DNA of 34,798 bases from Deinococcus aerophilus (GTDB lineage Bacteria > Deinococcota > Deinococci > Deinococcales > Deinococcaceae). Made by a program: the position numbers and the translations under genes. Location of the stretch: the NCBI RefSeq assembly GCF_014647075.1, contig NZ_BMOM01000027.1:1-34798 (forward strand). Direction: 5' to 3'. Shown here one piece after another: positions 7,559 through 17,438 of this stretch (position 1 is the stretch's first letter; the number at the start of each line of letters is the position of its first letter). The notes beneath the pieces were generated by a model. The model was not told the DNA's origin and ran no database searches. It was given only the letters and a program-made list of their open reading frames with translations.

Positions 7559-10500
7559 AGCGCTTCCTGCCGGTACAACACGGTGCGTAAGGTCAGGTGT
7601 TCCGGATCAAACACGCGTCCCTGTTGCTGCAGCCCGGCCCTGGCGAAGGCGCGCACCAGTTGGTCACTGAGGTGGCCTTGATGCTCGTGCAGGACGAATC
7701 CTCCGTGGGAATCGGCCAGACGAACGACCTCCGCCACATCCAGATCATCCCCACGAACGGTGATGGGCGCGGTCAGGACTTCATGGGCGCGTTTGAGCAG
7801 CGTGCGCGACACATTATGGCGGGTCACGTCGATGTGCCCCTGGTCGCAGGACCCCGCCAAGCAAGCCGGGCATGCGTCCACACAGGTCGACAGCGACCAG
7901 CTTTCCACCTGGGCAAGGAAGCGGTCGTCGGCCGTCATCTCCTCCTCGCCTTCCTCTTCATCCAGCACCTGCTGGAAGTGCGTGCGGTACACCTGAAGAA
8001 GCCGCGCCAAGTTCGGCAGGTTCCGGTCCTCTTTTAAGAGGGTCAGGGCGTACCCGGCGAGTTCCTGCGGCAAAGGCGTCCGGTGGAAGTGGGCACTGAG
8101 CTCTGACTCCAGATCCAGCAGTTCCAGCAACACGTCGAGGTGCGGGAAGCGTTCCCCATTGACGTGTACTTCCGACGTCAACACCGTTGCCAAGTGCATC
8201 AGTTCAGGGCTGTCGTCCCGCAGCAGACCCTCTGTCGCTTGAACCAGCGCGCGGCGCAGACCGTCATCCTTCCGTTCGTGCGCAGGGAGCGACAGCAATA
8301 CCCGCACCTCGTGCACGATGGGGGTGCGTCGGTTCAATGCGAGGACCGCCTTGACGAACTGCTGCTCTTCGGCCACGGGGCACTCGAGGGTATAGCGCCA
8401 CCAGGCGGTAACGTGATGGCCCGTGCGTTCGCCTGCGGGATGTTCACCCATGACCCGCGCGGCCGCGCGGGTGCTGCCTGCACCATCCTGGTTCCGCTCG
8501 TACACATAAAACGCATGATCCTGGGGATCGTGTCCATGCGTGATGTGCAACTGGGTGCCTGAACCAATCTGGTGATGGTCGGCACTGCCCTGCATCATAA
8601 ACATGTTCCGCGCCGCATGCTTTAACGAGTGAACGAGCGTGTCTCGAACGTACGCGCTGACCTGAGCTTTGTTCTGGACGCGTGAAAACAACCGCCGCAG
8701 TTTCTCGTACGCCCGGTCATCTTGCCAGGTGACCCAAGCCTGCTCCAGGAAGTCCGGGTGGAGCGTGCGGTGGTCTGCCCAGTAACGCTGCGCTCCCCGC
8801 ACCAAGGTCTGCCACCCAGCCTGATCCCGCAGGGCCGCCAAGAATTCGGGGCCGCTCTGACCATGCGCCCGAGCTTCTGCGCGCATGGTGCACAGCACGT
8901 CTGCCATCCGGCGTTGCGTGAAGGTGTTCAGGCCGCCTTCGACGCCTTCTGCCCACGACTCACTTTTCAGGAGGTACCGCAAAAACTGGTCCTGCAGATG
9001 CACCTGCGTGCGGACGTCGGCCCACTGCTGCTGCGCGACCGCCTGCGCCGCCTGACTGAGCACCTGCGGGTCGTACGGCACGCGGAGCCCTTCGGTACAC
9101 AAGTCGTACCCGTACAGCAGCGGCTCACCGTCATGCTCACTCACGTACCGCACCAGGTTGTAACCCCGGCCAGCTTGCGGATCCTCACCTTGAGGGTGGC
9201 GTTTGTGCAGCGCGATCGTCGCTTCCGCCCCGTACTGCACCTCCCACGCGGCCAGACGCGAGCGCTGCCCGTCCTCCTCGCCGTAGTAGTACTCCAACGG
9301 TTGCACCAGGCTCCCGAACAATGGCGGTACCGGTACGCGCAACCTCGCCTCACCCAACGGATGCACTGCCGAGAACGACAACGGGTAACTGTTGCTGTCA
9401 GGGGACACCACCCGCCACCCCTTATCGAACAAGGCCTGTTGTGCCTCCCCGGTGGCTTCTTCCCACAACTGCCTCAATTCCACACTTCCGTCCGGCCGTT
9501 TCCGGCCGTACGCCTGGGCGCCTTGCACCGGGGCTCTGGGGTTGTTCGGATCGAGCCGGCCAAACGACCACAATTCCAGGTAACGCAAGCGGTAAAAGCG
9601 TTTGGGCATCTGCCCGTAGAGGCGGCGGACACCAAGTGGCATGTACCGCTCAAAGGCGTCACCCAGGCCACTGGCGGTCGGAAGGTCTTTGATCAGGGCC
9701 GGCTTGAATGGTCCGTATCCTCCCCCTTCCCGTTGCTTATACCGCTCCATTGCCATGGCGTTCTGAATGACTGTGCCGTTGACCCGCACGGTCGGGGACC
9801 GCCAGTGCAGCAGGTGCGACGTGCCGTACCGCCGGGTGACACGCCCCGCACCAAACTCACTGAAGGTCAGGGCGACATCCTCCTTAACAAAGTTCCATTC
9901 CGCCCCTGGCCTAGCCGGAGGCACCATCACCTGTACGACCGGCAGGTTGACACTGCTGAACAGGTTTTCCGGAATGTCTGGGCACAGTTGCAGCAGACTG
10001 ACTGGCCGGGTCCGATTCGGCCGGTCCGCCCGGTGGCACACTTCCGGATCCAGCAGGGTCTTCTGAAACCACCCCCACAATGCCTGCCAGGTGCGGTATC
10101 CCTCCTGCTGCCTTAAGGTCGCCGCAATCACCCGTTCATAGCCATTCGTGATGAAGGGGTAGCGGGCGTCCAGGCGGGTTAGCTCGCTAAAAATGGCGTC
10201 CAGGTGGTCCTGAAGCTTCGTGCCAACCGGCAGGGCATACCAGAGGCGCCCTGTCCGCTGGGTCAGTTCATCAAACAGCAGGGCCACCGCATGGAAACGC
10301 TGAATAAAGTCATTTTCCGGGTTCAGCGCGGGTTCGTAATCGGCCGGGTCCGTGAGGGCTTCAGGATTCTGGAAGTAAAACGCGTCGCGGTAACTGTTGC
10401 GGCTGAGCGTCACGGCCGTGATCGGCCGGTCGCTCAGGTCCCGGCCTGCTCGGCCTTTTTTCTGAACAAACGACGCGATGTTGCTGGGGGCATGATGCTG

Positions 10501-12879
10501 CATGACGAACTGGATACTGGGGTCGTCGTATCCCACCTCCAGACTGGTTGTGGCAAAGATGATGTCACGGTTGAGCACTCGGCCGTCCTGACCGCCGCCG
10601 CTAAACACCGGATGATCTGCCGACGTCAGTGCCGTCGGCGCGGCGCCGACCCGCGTGCGGCCTTCGTTGAACTGATGGGGATCCTGCGCGTCAAAGTACC
10701 AGTACTCCCCGTCCTGGAATGCGGCGCTGGTCTGCACGTCACCGCCTGGGGGCTTCAGCCGCAGCGCCGCCAGATTCAACCGGCTCTCCGCGTCCCGGAA
10801 CTCCACCGTTAGCTTCTTCAACTTCGAAATGCTGTCCTGGAAGATCAAGGTGCGGTGCTTGGCCGGCGTCTGCCCCTCGGCCGGACGCCGCACCATGTTG
10901 TGCGCGATGGTCATAATGGTCTGAATGGCCGCTGACGCGTCCCCAATCACTTTGCCGCGCGAGAACGATTCCGGGCGAATAAATAGAAAGTAGTCGCGGC
11001 CCTGCGCGGGATCGTAGTCCTCCGGTTGCGGTTCGATGGCACTCACGCGGTATTCCGGCACCCCGGTTAGCTTCGACCAGAACTGGCCCGGGCGACCAAT
11101 CGTTGCGCTCATGCCGATCAGCAGGGGGGTCTTCCAGGTGGTGGCTTCATCCGCCGTGCCGCGGGCATAACCGTACATGGCATTGTCAATCCGGTATTTC
11201 AGTCGGCGCAGCAAGGCCGCGATCTGCGATCCATGAATGCCACTGTAGAGGTGAATTTCATCCATCACGACCGCGCGCGGTGGGTGAAACGCCGGACGCT
11301 CAGACCACTGGCGCGGCAAGCCGAACACGCCCAACGCCTTCGGGTCCATCATCCACCGGTGCAGCATCTCCGTGGTGATGATCAGCAGGTCCGGGGGCGC
11401 CTGCAGCACCGAGTCCCGGGTGGCCTGGAACGTATCGAGCTGCCAGCCTCCCGCGCCGAACCCACCGTCTGAAGTCAAGGTGGCGCGGCCGTCAGCCTGC
11501 ACCTGCGCCAGTACGGGGGAACCGCCTGAACCCGTAAAGTACGGCACCACATGCTGTTGCCCGTCCTCACTTCGGTCCCAGTGCCATTTGCGCTCACTGT
11601 TCGGCCCGCTTCCCTGCAGGTCGCCCAGGGTCCCTGGCGTGTTGCCGAACACCATCCCTACGCTCAAGGGCCGCAGACCCAGGCCCTGCCCGGTCGGTCC
11701 GCGCATGGCACGGTTCACGTGCGCCGCGTACTCACACAAGCGCTCCAACTGGTTTTTGGCGAGATTCTGACGGGGATAGACCAGCATGACCTTGACGCCC
11801 CGCCGGTCATCCCGGATGGTTTCCTCTAACAGCCCCGTCAGCAAGGGCAGCAGGGCCGCCTCCGTTTTGCCACTGCCGGTGTTTCCCGTGATGACGAAAG
11901 CCCCGCCGGTCTGTGTGAAGTAGGCGTCGGTCAGTTCCGTGAAACTGCGTGCCTGAACGTTTGTGACGTCCACTCTGTCTAGGGGAAGCCCCAGCGCACT
12001 GGAAAAACCTTCCCCCAGCAGGCGTGTGGCCGCCCGCACGTTCCGTCCACGGTGGGTGGCCTGCACCCCGTCCAGCACCTTCCGGAAGCGCGTTTCCCGC
12101 CGGAGCCGTTCGCGGTCCTTAAACCGCACGCGCATGCTCTGCACCAGATAAGGGGCCTGCGCTTCGTCCCCCTCCCGGAAGCGCTGCTTCACGTTTTTCA
12201 GCAGCCGCACCATTTCACTGATGCGCGACCGGTAAAGTCCGCTTCGGGGTTCCATCACATACCGTTTGGCCACCAGGGAGGCGAGTAGGCCTGGAATCGC
12301 CGAATCCCCCAACCAGGCCTGCACTTCCTCTCTCTGGGCCACCTCCTGGACGGTGGTGTACGTCTCATACAGCCCAAAGTTGATGCGACGTTCCTCGATG
12401 TTTTCCAGGGCGTTGAGGACCCTCACTTCGTCAGCGGTCAATCTTTCCCCGGAAGTGCCTGTGGCGGACACCTCCTGCCCTACGGCCTGAACTTGCCGTA
12501 CCCCCGGAGCCGAGGCGGAGGGAGCGCCCCCCTCCCCCAACCGCACTTCCCCCTGGGCTTCATGAATCTGCCCTGAGGCGTGCAGGGGAAGCAGGACGGA
12601 CAGGAGAGCGTCCCGGGTATACACCCGGTCAAGGAGACCACGGTTCACCGGAAGCAGGGTGAGGACGTTCACTTCATTGAGTTTCAGGCGAACACTCGGA
12701 GAGAAGCCTTTTGACGTCTTCTGGTCGTACCCTTCTAACAGCGGATCATCCGCCAGTTCAGTCCGCAAAGCGTGGCCAGCGAGACCAGTCAATCTCGCCG
12801 CTTCAGACAGGAAAATCGAGCGGAACTTGGCGTCCCGGATGGCAGTGGCAAGCGTGTGACGAGACGCATCAGTAAGCAC
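7555..12879 (-). CDS. dpdJ: DpdJ, giant DEIH-box helicase
   Basis: A 1774-residue SF2 helicase beginning at GTG 12879 with GAGG about six bases upstream. After ~300 residues of N-terminal helical region come Walker A GNTGSGKTEAAL (~330), motif II VVMDEIHLYSG (~540), motif III LIGMSATIG, then the second RecA domain with ATTSLEVGYDDPSI and QKKGRAGRD (motifs V/VI). Near the C-terminus is a cysteine cluster CVDACPACLAGSC that resembles the zinc-binding tail of DUF1998/MrfA-type helicases. Long central regions have no recognisable motif. It is thought to be an ATP-driven component of Dpd restriction; its exact role was unsettled in the Salmonella work. The frame is uninterrupted, so the gene is probably active. 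Confidence 0.9.
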   Translation of the reverse strand: MLTDASRHTLATAIRDAKFRSIFLSEAARLTGLAGHALRTELADDPLLEGYDQKTSKGFSPSVRLKLNEVNVLTLLPVNRGLLDRVYTRDALLSVLLPLHASGQIHEAQGEVRLGEGGAPSASAPGVRQVQAVGQEVSATGTSGERLTADEVRVLNALENIEERRINFGLYETYTTVQEVAQREEVQAWLGDSAIPGLLASLVAKRYVMEPRSGLYRSRISEMVRLLKNVKQRFREGDEAQAPYLVQSMRVRFKDRERLRRETRFRKVLDGVQATHRGRNVRAATRLLGEGFSSALGLPLDRVDVTNVQARSFTELTDAYFTQTGGAFVITGNTGSGKTEAALLPLLTGLLEETIRDDRRGVKVMLVYPRQNLAKNQLERLCEYAAHVNRAMRGPTGQGLGLRPLSVGMVFGNTPGTLGDLQGSGPNSERKWHWDRSEDGQQHVVPYFTGSGGSPVLAQVQADGRATLTSDGGFGAGGWQLDTFQATRDSVLQAPPDLLIITTEMLHRWMMDPKALGVFGLPRQWSERPAFHPPRAVVMDEIHLYSGIHGSQIAALLRRLKYRIDNAMYGYARGTADEATTWKTPLLIGMSATIGRPGQFWSKLTGVPEYRVSAIEPQPEDYDPAQGRDYFLFIRPESFSRGKVIGDASAAIQTIMTIAHNMVRRPAEGQTPAKHRTLIFQDSISKLKKLTVEFRDAESRLNLAALRLKPPGGDVQTSAAFQDGEYWYFDAQDPHQFNEGRTRVGAAPTALTSADHPVFSGGGQDGRVLNRDIIFATTSLEVGYDDPSIQFVMQHHAPSNIASFVQKKGRAGRDLSDRPITAVTLSRNSYRDAFYFQNPEALTDPADYEPALNPENDFIQRFHAVALLFDELTQRTGRLWYALPVGTKLQDHLDAIFSELTRLDARYPFITNGYERVIAATLRQQEGYRTWQALWGWFQKTLLDPEVCHRADRPNRTRPVSLLQLCPDIPENLFSSVNLPVVQVMVPPARPGAEWNFVKEDVALTFSEFGAGRVTRRYGTSHLLHWRSPTVRVNGTVIQNAMAMERYKQREGGGYGPFKPALIKDLPTASGLGDAFERYMPLGVRRLYGQMPKRFYRLRYLELWSFGRLDPNNPRAPVQGAQAYGRKRPDGSVELRQLWEEATGEAQQALFDKGWRVVSPDSNSYPLSFSAVHPLGEARLRVPVPPLFGSLVQPLEYYYGEEDGQRSRLAAWEVQYGAEATIALHKRHPQGEDPQAGRGYNLVRYVSEHDGEPLLYGYDLCTEGLRVPYDPQVLSQAAQAVAQQQWADVRTQVHLQDQFLRYLLKSESWAEGVEGGLNTFTQRRMADVLCTMRAEARAHGQSGPEFLAALRDQAGWQTLVRGAQRYWADHRTLHPDFLEQAWVTWQDDRAYEKLRRLFSRVQNKAQVSAYVRDTLVHSLKHAARNMFMMQGSADHHQIGSGTQLHITHGHDPQDHAFYVYERNQDGAGSTRAAARVMGEHPAGERTGHHVTAWWRYTLECPVAEEQQFVKAVLALNRRTPIVHEVRVLLSLPAHERKDDGLRRALVQATEGLLRDDSPELMHLATVLTSEVHVNGERFPHLDVLLELLDLESELSAHFHRTPLPQELAGYALTLLKEDRNLPNLARLLQVYRTHFQQVLDEEEGEEEMTADDRFLAQVESWSLSTCVDACPACLAGSCDQGHIDVTRHNVSRTLLKRAHEVLTAPITVRGDDLDVAEVVRLADSHGGFVLHEHQGHLSDQLVRAFARAGLQQQGRVFDPEHLTLRTVLYRQEAL

Positions 12880-12924
12880 AAAAACCTCAAAAGTGAGAGA
12901 CGAGAGAGAACGGCACTCCCCGGT

Positions 12925-13629
12925 TTATTGCAAGCGAACCGTGAAGGCCGGCAGGAGTCCGTGATCCTGGACCCAGGTCCACACCTCTGGCGTGAGGGCC
13001 GCGAGATTGGCCTGGCCTTGAACCACAACCTGTAAAAACGTCACCACGTCGGGCGGCAGGTGGGCACCCACCAGGCCGTCCCCCAAGCGGTCATACTCTG
13101 CAGCCAAGCCTTTGGCTTTTCGCGCCTGTTCCGCTGTTACAGGAAAGGTCCGCCGGAGTTGATCGTGCAGTTGGTACACCTGCCGCAGGGCGCTCGCCGC
13201 CGCCGCCAGGCCCGCCTGTCGTTCAAATACCGTCAGGACCGGCGCCGGCACCGGCGGTTCGATGTCGGCGAGGTAGGCCTCCCAAGCCTCGCGGGCCGTG
13301 AGGGTCAAGTCATCACTGGCCTTCTTGACGTTTCGCAGGGCCACCGAAAAATCGTTCTTAATCAGGGTTCCCGCGTCGGCCTGCGCGCCGCGTTGAACGT
13401 AAGCTACATTCCGCAACGCCGCGTCAACACTGGCAGGCAACGCCTCATTCGCCACCAAGCCGGCGGCCCGGAGCGTGTTCCATGCGAGCGCGGCGCCCTG
13501 CACCTGCCCTTTGACCGCCTGGAGTTGCTCCTGACGCGTCGTGTATTGCCGGATGCTTTCTTGCACATCCGTGAGCTTGTGCAGGTCTTCGGCACTTTCC
13601 TTGAGCGCCTGGGCACGTTCCAACATCAT
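12925..13629 (-). CDS. dpdI: DpdI
   Basis: A 234-residue, almost entirely helical protein. Residues ~1-45 are heptad-like and coiled-coil-prone (LKESAEDLHKLTDVQESIRQ), and more helices follow to the end. No enzyme motif is visible. The start codon overlaps the dpdH stop (ATGA, 13626-13629) and the gene is followed by dpdJ after 45 bases, exactly the dpdH-I-J order of known clusters; identification rests mainly on that synteny. In Salmonella Montevideo dpdI is among the genes connected with restriction. A role as coupling or scaffold protein between the DpdH ATPase and DpdJ helicase would fit its shape but is inference. Confidence 0.75.
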   Translation of the reverse strand: MMLERAQALKESAEDLHKLTDVQESIRQYTTRQEQLQAVKGQVQGAALAWNTLRAAGLVANEALPASVDAALRNVAYVQRGAQADAGTLIKNDFSVALRNVKKASDDLTLTAREAWEAYLADIEPPVPAPVLTVFERQAGLAAAASALRQVYQLHDQLRRTFPVTAEQARKAKGLAAEYDRLGDGLVGAHLPPDVVTFLQVVVQGQANLAALTPEVWTWVQDHGLLPAFTVRLQ

Positions 13630-16600
13630 GCGGGTTCTCCTTGAGTTAGCACACCAGACAAGGTCTCTTCGACAGACCGCAGGTCTTGCAATAAGACCTG
13701 CGCCACTTGAACCGCGCTGGCATCAGGGGTGGCGACGGACGCGCGCTGGTGGGCGTACCGAAGACTGTCGTCCAGGATCTGGTTCAACTGCTTGACCACC
13801 TCTTCACTGCGCGCCGCGTCAGCCCAGGCAAAACTGGACGCCGTGGTAAGGCGCCGCTCCAAGTCCGCAGCATCGACGGCCCGCCGCGCGGCTTTCAGCA
13901 GACTGAGCAGTGGCAGACGGTTAAACTGGCGCAGCAGTTGTGCTACCCCTTCCGGCGCCATGTTGCGGGGAAGTTGCAAAACGCCCGCTTCACCCGCCGC
14001 ACGGAACGCTTCGTTTAAGGCCATCGCCGTCTCACTCAGTTGATCGGCGCTGCCCAGGACAGACAGCACCTCCTGTTGCCAGCGGGTCGCTTCCAGTTGC
14101 GCGGAGACGCTGGACACCCGCCAGGATTCGAACAGCGTGTTCCGGTCCTCGGCCAAACCCAGACGATCATGCTCGGGAGGCTGCGCCCGAACAGCCGCCT
14201 GTTTCGCCGTACTTTCAATCCGTTTCAGCAGCAGGGCAGCGTTGACCAGCCGCGCTGCGCCCCCTTTGCGAACGCCAGCAAACACCAGCAGTTGCCGGGC
14301 CACTTTCGGGTGCAGCCGGCGCACCTGATCAAGTTGACGGCGCCATTCCAAGGGCGCTTCAGCCGGCGGTTCAGGCACGGTTTGTAGCATCGCGCCTATG
14401 ACGCTCGAGTCTCGGTCTCCCGCTTTGATGCGGCCAAGCGCGACGGCACTCCAGTACAGCATTTCGACTGCCACTGGCAGCACAGACGGGCGCGGACCGG
14501 TGGGGGACAATTCCACCCGGACGTACTGCGTCCACAGTTCCACCGCTTCCCGGAACCGCCACGCTGCATCGGGTATGTCGCTTGGCCACCGTCCTGTTTC
14601 CTTGAAGGTGTAGTACGCGCCTAGTGCCACGGCCACATCCACCGAACTCTGGCCTGGCATGGGCAGATTGAGCCGGACCGCTTCACGACCTAAGTTGAAG
14701 TTGTTCGTCTGGCCTTCGAAGTAGATGCTTTCGGCAGACCACACCCCATCATCTTTCAACGCAACCTCATGCAAATTCTCTGCTTCAAAGACTGCAAAAT
14801 CACTAATCGCTTCATAAGCGAGACGGCGTAACTCCCGGGTGTGGGTTTGCGTGAGTGGCCGTCCACTCGCCCAGTTCTGCAGCGCCTGTAGTAACGGAGA
14901 CGTGGCCGGCTTCTTTTGCTTTTTATCGTCCGGGTCGTCTAGGGATCCTATGGACGGGCCTTCAACCAGTGGCGTGGCCACCCCTACCCGGGCGATCTGG
15001 AATGCGGCGTGCAGACCTTCAGGTAGGTCTTGCAACCGGGGCGGCACAGGACCCCACAACCGCATCACCGCTTCAATACGGTCGGCTTCCTCTGCGTCCA
15101 CTTGCAGCTCTTCCAAGCGGGCTTTGTCGACCAGCGGCAAAGAAGCCAAGGTGACAGCTTTGCCGTAGGTGTCTTGCACGGCCGGTGAAGGGAAGGCCGC
15201 ATCTGGCAGACGCTCCTGGGCGTCGCGCAACACGTCACGCATGCCGCGCAGAAGACCCCGGGGATTGAAGCCTTCCGGATTTTCGTGGTCACCCACGATG
15301 TCAATCAGCCGGCTATTCAACGGGTAAAGGCCTACCGGTCCCTCAGTACCCGGGACCTCAAGCGCACCGAAAGACTGATGACATGAGGGCCTCACTGGAC
15401 AGGCACCGCAGCGGCTGGCCACCGATTGACCTTTGCGCAACTCCGGAACTAAAGCTTGCAGTTCTGCTTCTCCCCAACGCGCCGCATTGAGATACGCGGC
15501 CATCAAGTGGGGTCTGGCTTGGTGAGCGGCGTTGGAATCTTCGATATCAAGGTCGACCACAAAGCTAAGGCGTGTGTGGACCGTGTCCATCTGCCGGAAA
15601 TAACCGCTGGTCACGGCAAACGCGGCGCGAATGGAGCACAGGTCCCGCTGATTATCATCAATCAAGGCTTCAAGTAGGGGTGCCTGAATCCCTTGCAGCA
15701 GCGCAAAATCCTCAATAAGCAAGATCAGTTCGCGGCCTTGACTTTTGAGGGCCGCGCGAACATCCCGCATCAGTTTCAGCAGGTCTTCCCCACCCAGTTG
15801 ATAAACCCGTTGAAGCGCAGGAGCCAGAAAGTGGTTCAAGGTGGCCACTGCCTGCTCCCGCAGCGTGGGATTGGCTACCAGCTGCTGGTAAAACTGCCGG
15901 ACTTTCGTGCTGGCCTGCGTGACATCTTTCAGGTTCAGCGGCAAGTCAGCCGCGGTGATGGCAAACGCCTGCACTTTATCGTCGGTGCGGCCTTGGAGGG
16001 CCTCCCGAACGAACCGGTCGACCACACTGCCAGGGGCGTCGAGCGCTTTGCGAACGATGTCTTCAAGGAGGAAGGACGGCAGGTGCGTGCTGAGGTACGT
16101 CAGGTGGGCCGCGCTGAGGACCGCCCCCGAGGGGGTGGTAATCCGGTCACCGGAATTCAGGTTCTGGGCGTGAAACGCCAGGTTGGTCAGCAGGTTCCAG
16201 CGGGCCGCCTCAACGGTGAGGCCTTCAGTTGCGCCTTGTAACCGGGCCCGGAATGTCTGAAATTCACTGCCTTCCAGATCCCGGAGAATCAGATCAATGA
16301 CGTCTTTGAGGGTGGTGCGGTGCTTGGGAATGCTGACCAGCCGTCGCGTGTCTGACGGCTCGATCTGGGTTTCGAGCCACCGGATCAAGTGGGACTTGCC
16401 GGTGCCTGACGAACCGATGACCGGCACCAGCAGCGACGGCCGCCGGGGGTCAAGAAATTCGTCCCGAAACGCGGTTTCGCTGTATGCGGTGTAGGTCGGA
16501 TTGAGATAACTGCTGCGCCGCCGCAGCAGCACCGGTTGGTGTGTGGCGAGGAACACGCCCTCCTCCGGATGGGCGGCGACCACGGTAATCACTTCGTCCA

Positions 16601-16658
16601 ACGCACGGGAATCCCAACATACTGCGCCTGGCAGGGCAGCGGGCAATGGGGCCGTCAT
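13626..16658 (-). CDS. dpdH: DpdH, P-loop ATPase
   Basis: A 1010-residue ATPase. Walker A is GSSGTGKSHLIRW at ~82-94, Walker B is ELILLIEDFALLQG near 313, and a TSGYFRQMD sensor-like segment lies shortly after. This layout is like large STAND/AAA-type ATPases of defence systems such as BREX BrxC/PglY. Near residue 420 is a cysteine cluster (CGACPVRPSC) that could bind zinc or an iron-sulfur centre. The C-terminal half is helical, without motifs. The start overlaps dpdG and the stop overlaps dpdI, each by four bases, so all three are translationally coupled. A second, diverged homologue lies at 29661-32591 and lacks the cysteine cluster. Confidence 0.85.
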   Translation of the reverse strand: MTAPLPAALPGAVCWDSRALDEVITVVAAHPEEGVFLATHQPVLLRRRSSYLNPTYTAYSETAFRDEFLDPRRPSLLVPVIGSSGTGKSHLIRWLETQIEPSDTRRLVSIPKHRTTLKDVIDLILRDLEGSEFQTFRARLQGATEGLTVEAARWNLLTNLAFHAQNLNSGDRITTPSGAVLSAAHLTYLSTHLPSFLLEDIVRKALDAPGSVVDRFVREALQGRTDDKVQAFAITAADLPLNLKDVTQASTKVRQFYQQLVANPTLREQAVATLNHFLAPALQRVYQLGGEDLLKLMRDVRAALKSQGRELILLIEDFALLQGIQAPLLEALIDDNQRDLCSIRAAFAVTSGYFRQMDTVHTRLSFVVDLDIEDSNAAHQARPHLMAAYLNAARWGEAELQALVPELRKGQSVASRCGACPVRPSCHQSFGALEVPGTEGPVGLYPLNSRLIDIVGDHENPEGFNPRGLLRGMRDVLRDAQERLPDAAFPSPAVQDTYGKAVTLASLPLVDKARLEELQVDAEEADRIEAVMRLWGPVPPRLQDLPEGLHAAFQIARVGVATPLVEGPSIGSLDDPDDKKQKKPATSPLLQALQNWASGRPLTQTHTRELRRLAYEAISDFAVFEAENLHEVALKDDGVWSAESIYFEGQTNNFNLGREAVRLNLPMPGQSSVDVAVALGAYYTFKETGRWPSDIPDAAWRFREAVELWTQYVRVELSPTGPRPSVLPVAVEMLYWSAVALGRIKAGDRDSSVIGAMLQTVPEPPAEAPLEWRRQLDQVRRLHPKVARQLLVFAGVRKGGAARLVNAALLLKRIESTAKQAAVRAQPPEHDRLGLAEDRNTLFESWRVSSVSAQLEATRWQQEVLSVLGSADQLSETAMALNEAFRAAGEAGVLQLPRNMAPEGVAQLLRQFNRLPLLSLLKAARRAVDAADLERRLTTASSFAWADAARSEEVVKQLNQILDDSLRYAHQRASVATPDASAVQVAQVLLQDLRSVEETLSGVLTQGEPA

Positions 16659-17428
16659 GCGCTGACCTGACCACTGCGAACATGCGAGAACAATCGAGGG
16701 AGGCCTGGGACTGTCAAGCTGAGTTTCTCCGTATCCGCATGATGTTCGAACTGCAACTGCTTTCGGCGTTCGAGCACCACCAGAGCGAAGCTCGCACTGC
16801 TGGGTAGACGGTCATGTTGGGGATCGGGGAACATGGGCAGAACCTCCTGCACGCGGGCATAGAAGGCTGCCGCGGTCATTTCCTGTTCAGGACACAAGGC
16901 GGGCCACTCTTCAAGCAGGGCCGCCGTCGGATCTGGCATCAGGTACCCGGCCTGCTCCCGCCCCAGGCCGAGGTAGACCACCCAGCGCCGGAAATTGACG
17001 AACTGTGTGTCATTTGAGATGAAGGTGGTGAGGTCTGTTTGGGCTTGCTGATGGTCTTCCCAAGTGCGCTCGGCAGGCACTTCAAACGCGTCTTGCGACA
17101 GCAACCACCGGGCCGCGTCCACAAATTTCGGTTGAGACATCACCGCGCCCTGCCGGACCTGCCGGTGGTACTCAGCGGAACTGTGAAGTCTCATGGTTGC
17201 TTGCCATGCGTCACCTTCGCGGCGAATCAAGCCGAAATCCTGTGCTTTGTTGAGGGCGGCACGCAGTACCGATGACCCTTCTGCCGTGAGTTTGTCTGGC
17301 ACGGCAACTTGCGCCTGAGGGGCGAGCCACTGCGTGAGTTCATCATCACCGCATGGGCGGAGGCAGATCAGGTCATATACAGCCTGAATGGCCTGCGGGA
17401 ATGCGTCGGGATCCATAAGTATCGACAT
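16655..17428 (-). CDS. dpdG: DpdG
   Basis: A 257-residue protein. ATG 17428 is chosen because it lies just after the dpdF stop (17439); upstream extension would run into dpdF. The N-terminal ~75 residues look like a winged-helix domain (SSVLRAALNKAQDFGLIRREGD split across helices and wing). A central segment NDTQFVNFRRWVVYLGLG and the following PDPTAALLEEW are conserved in the shorter partner at 28892-29677 (NDTKVNFWSQFAHDLGLV, SPTTALLRELL), so the two are homologous. No catalytic motif is visible. In Salmonella dpdG is linked to restriction. It probably works with DpdH, next to which it is coded in both operons; DNA binding is inferred from the winged-helix look. Confidence 0.8.
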   Translation of the reverse strand: MSILMDPDAFPQAIQAVYDLICLRPCGDDELTQWLAPQAQVAVPDKLTAEGSSVLRAALNKAQDFGLIRREGDAWQATMRLHSSAEYHRQVRQGAVMSQPKFVDAARWLLSQDAFEVPAERTWEDHQQAQTDLTTFISNDTQFVNFRRWVVYLGLGREQAGYLMPDPTAALLEEWPALCPEQEMTAAAFYARVQEVLPMFPDPQHDRLPSSASFALVVLERRKQLQFEHHADTEKLSLTVPGLPRLFSHVRSGQVSA

Positions 17429-17438
17429 GGTTGGCCTT

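Noticed and set aside
8722..10116. 464-codon open frame on the plus strand inside dpdJ
   Set aside because: It is antisense to a helicase region with continuous protein character. The frame is open because of GC-rich codon bias and shows no protein family pattern.
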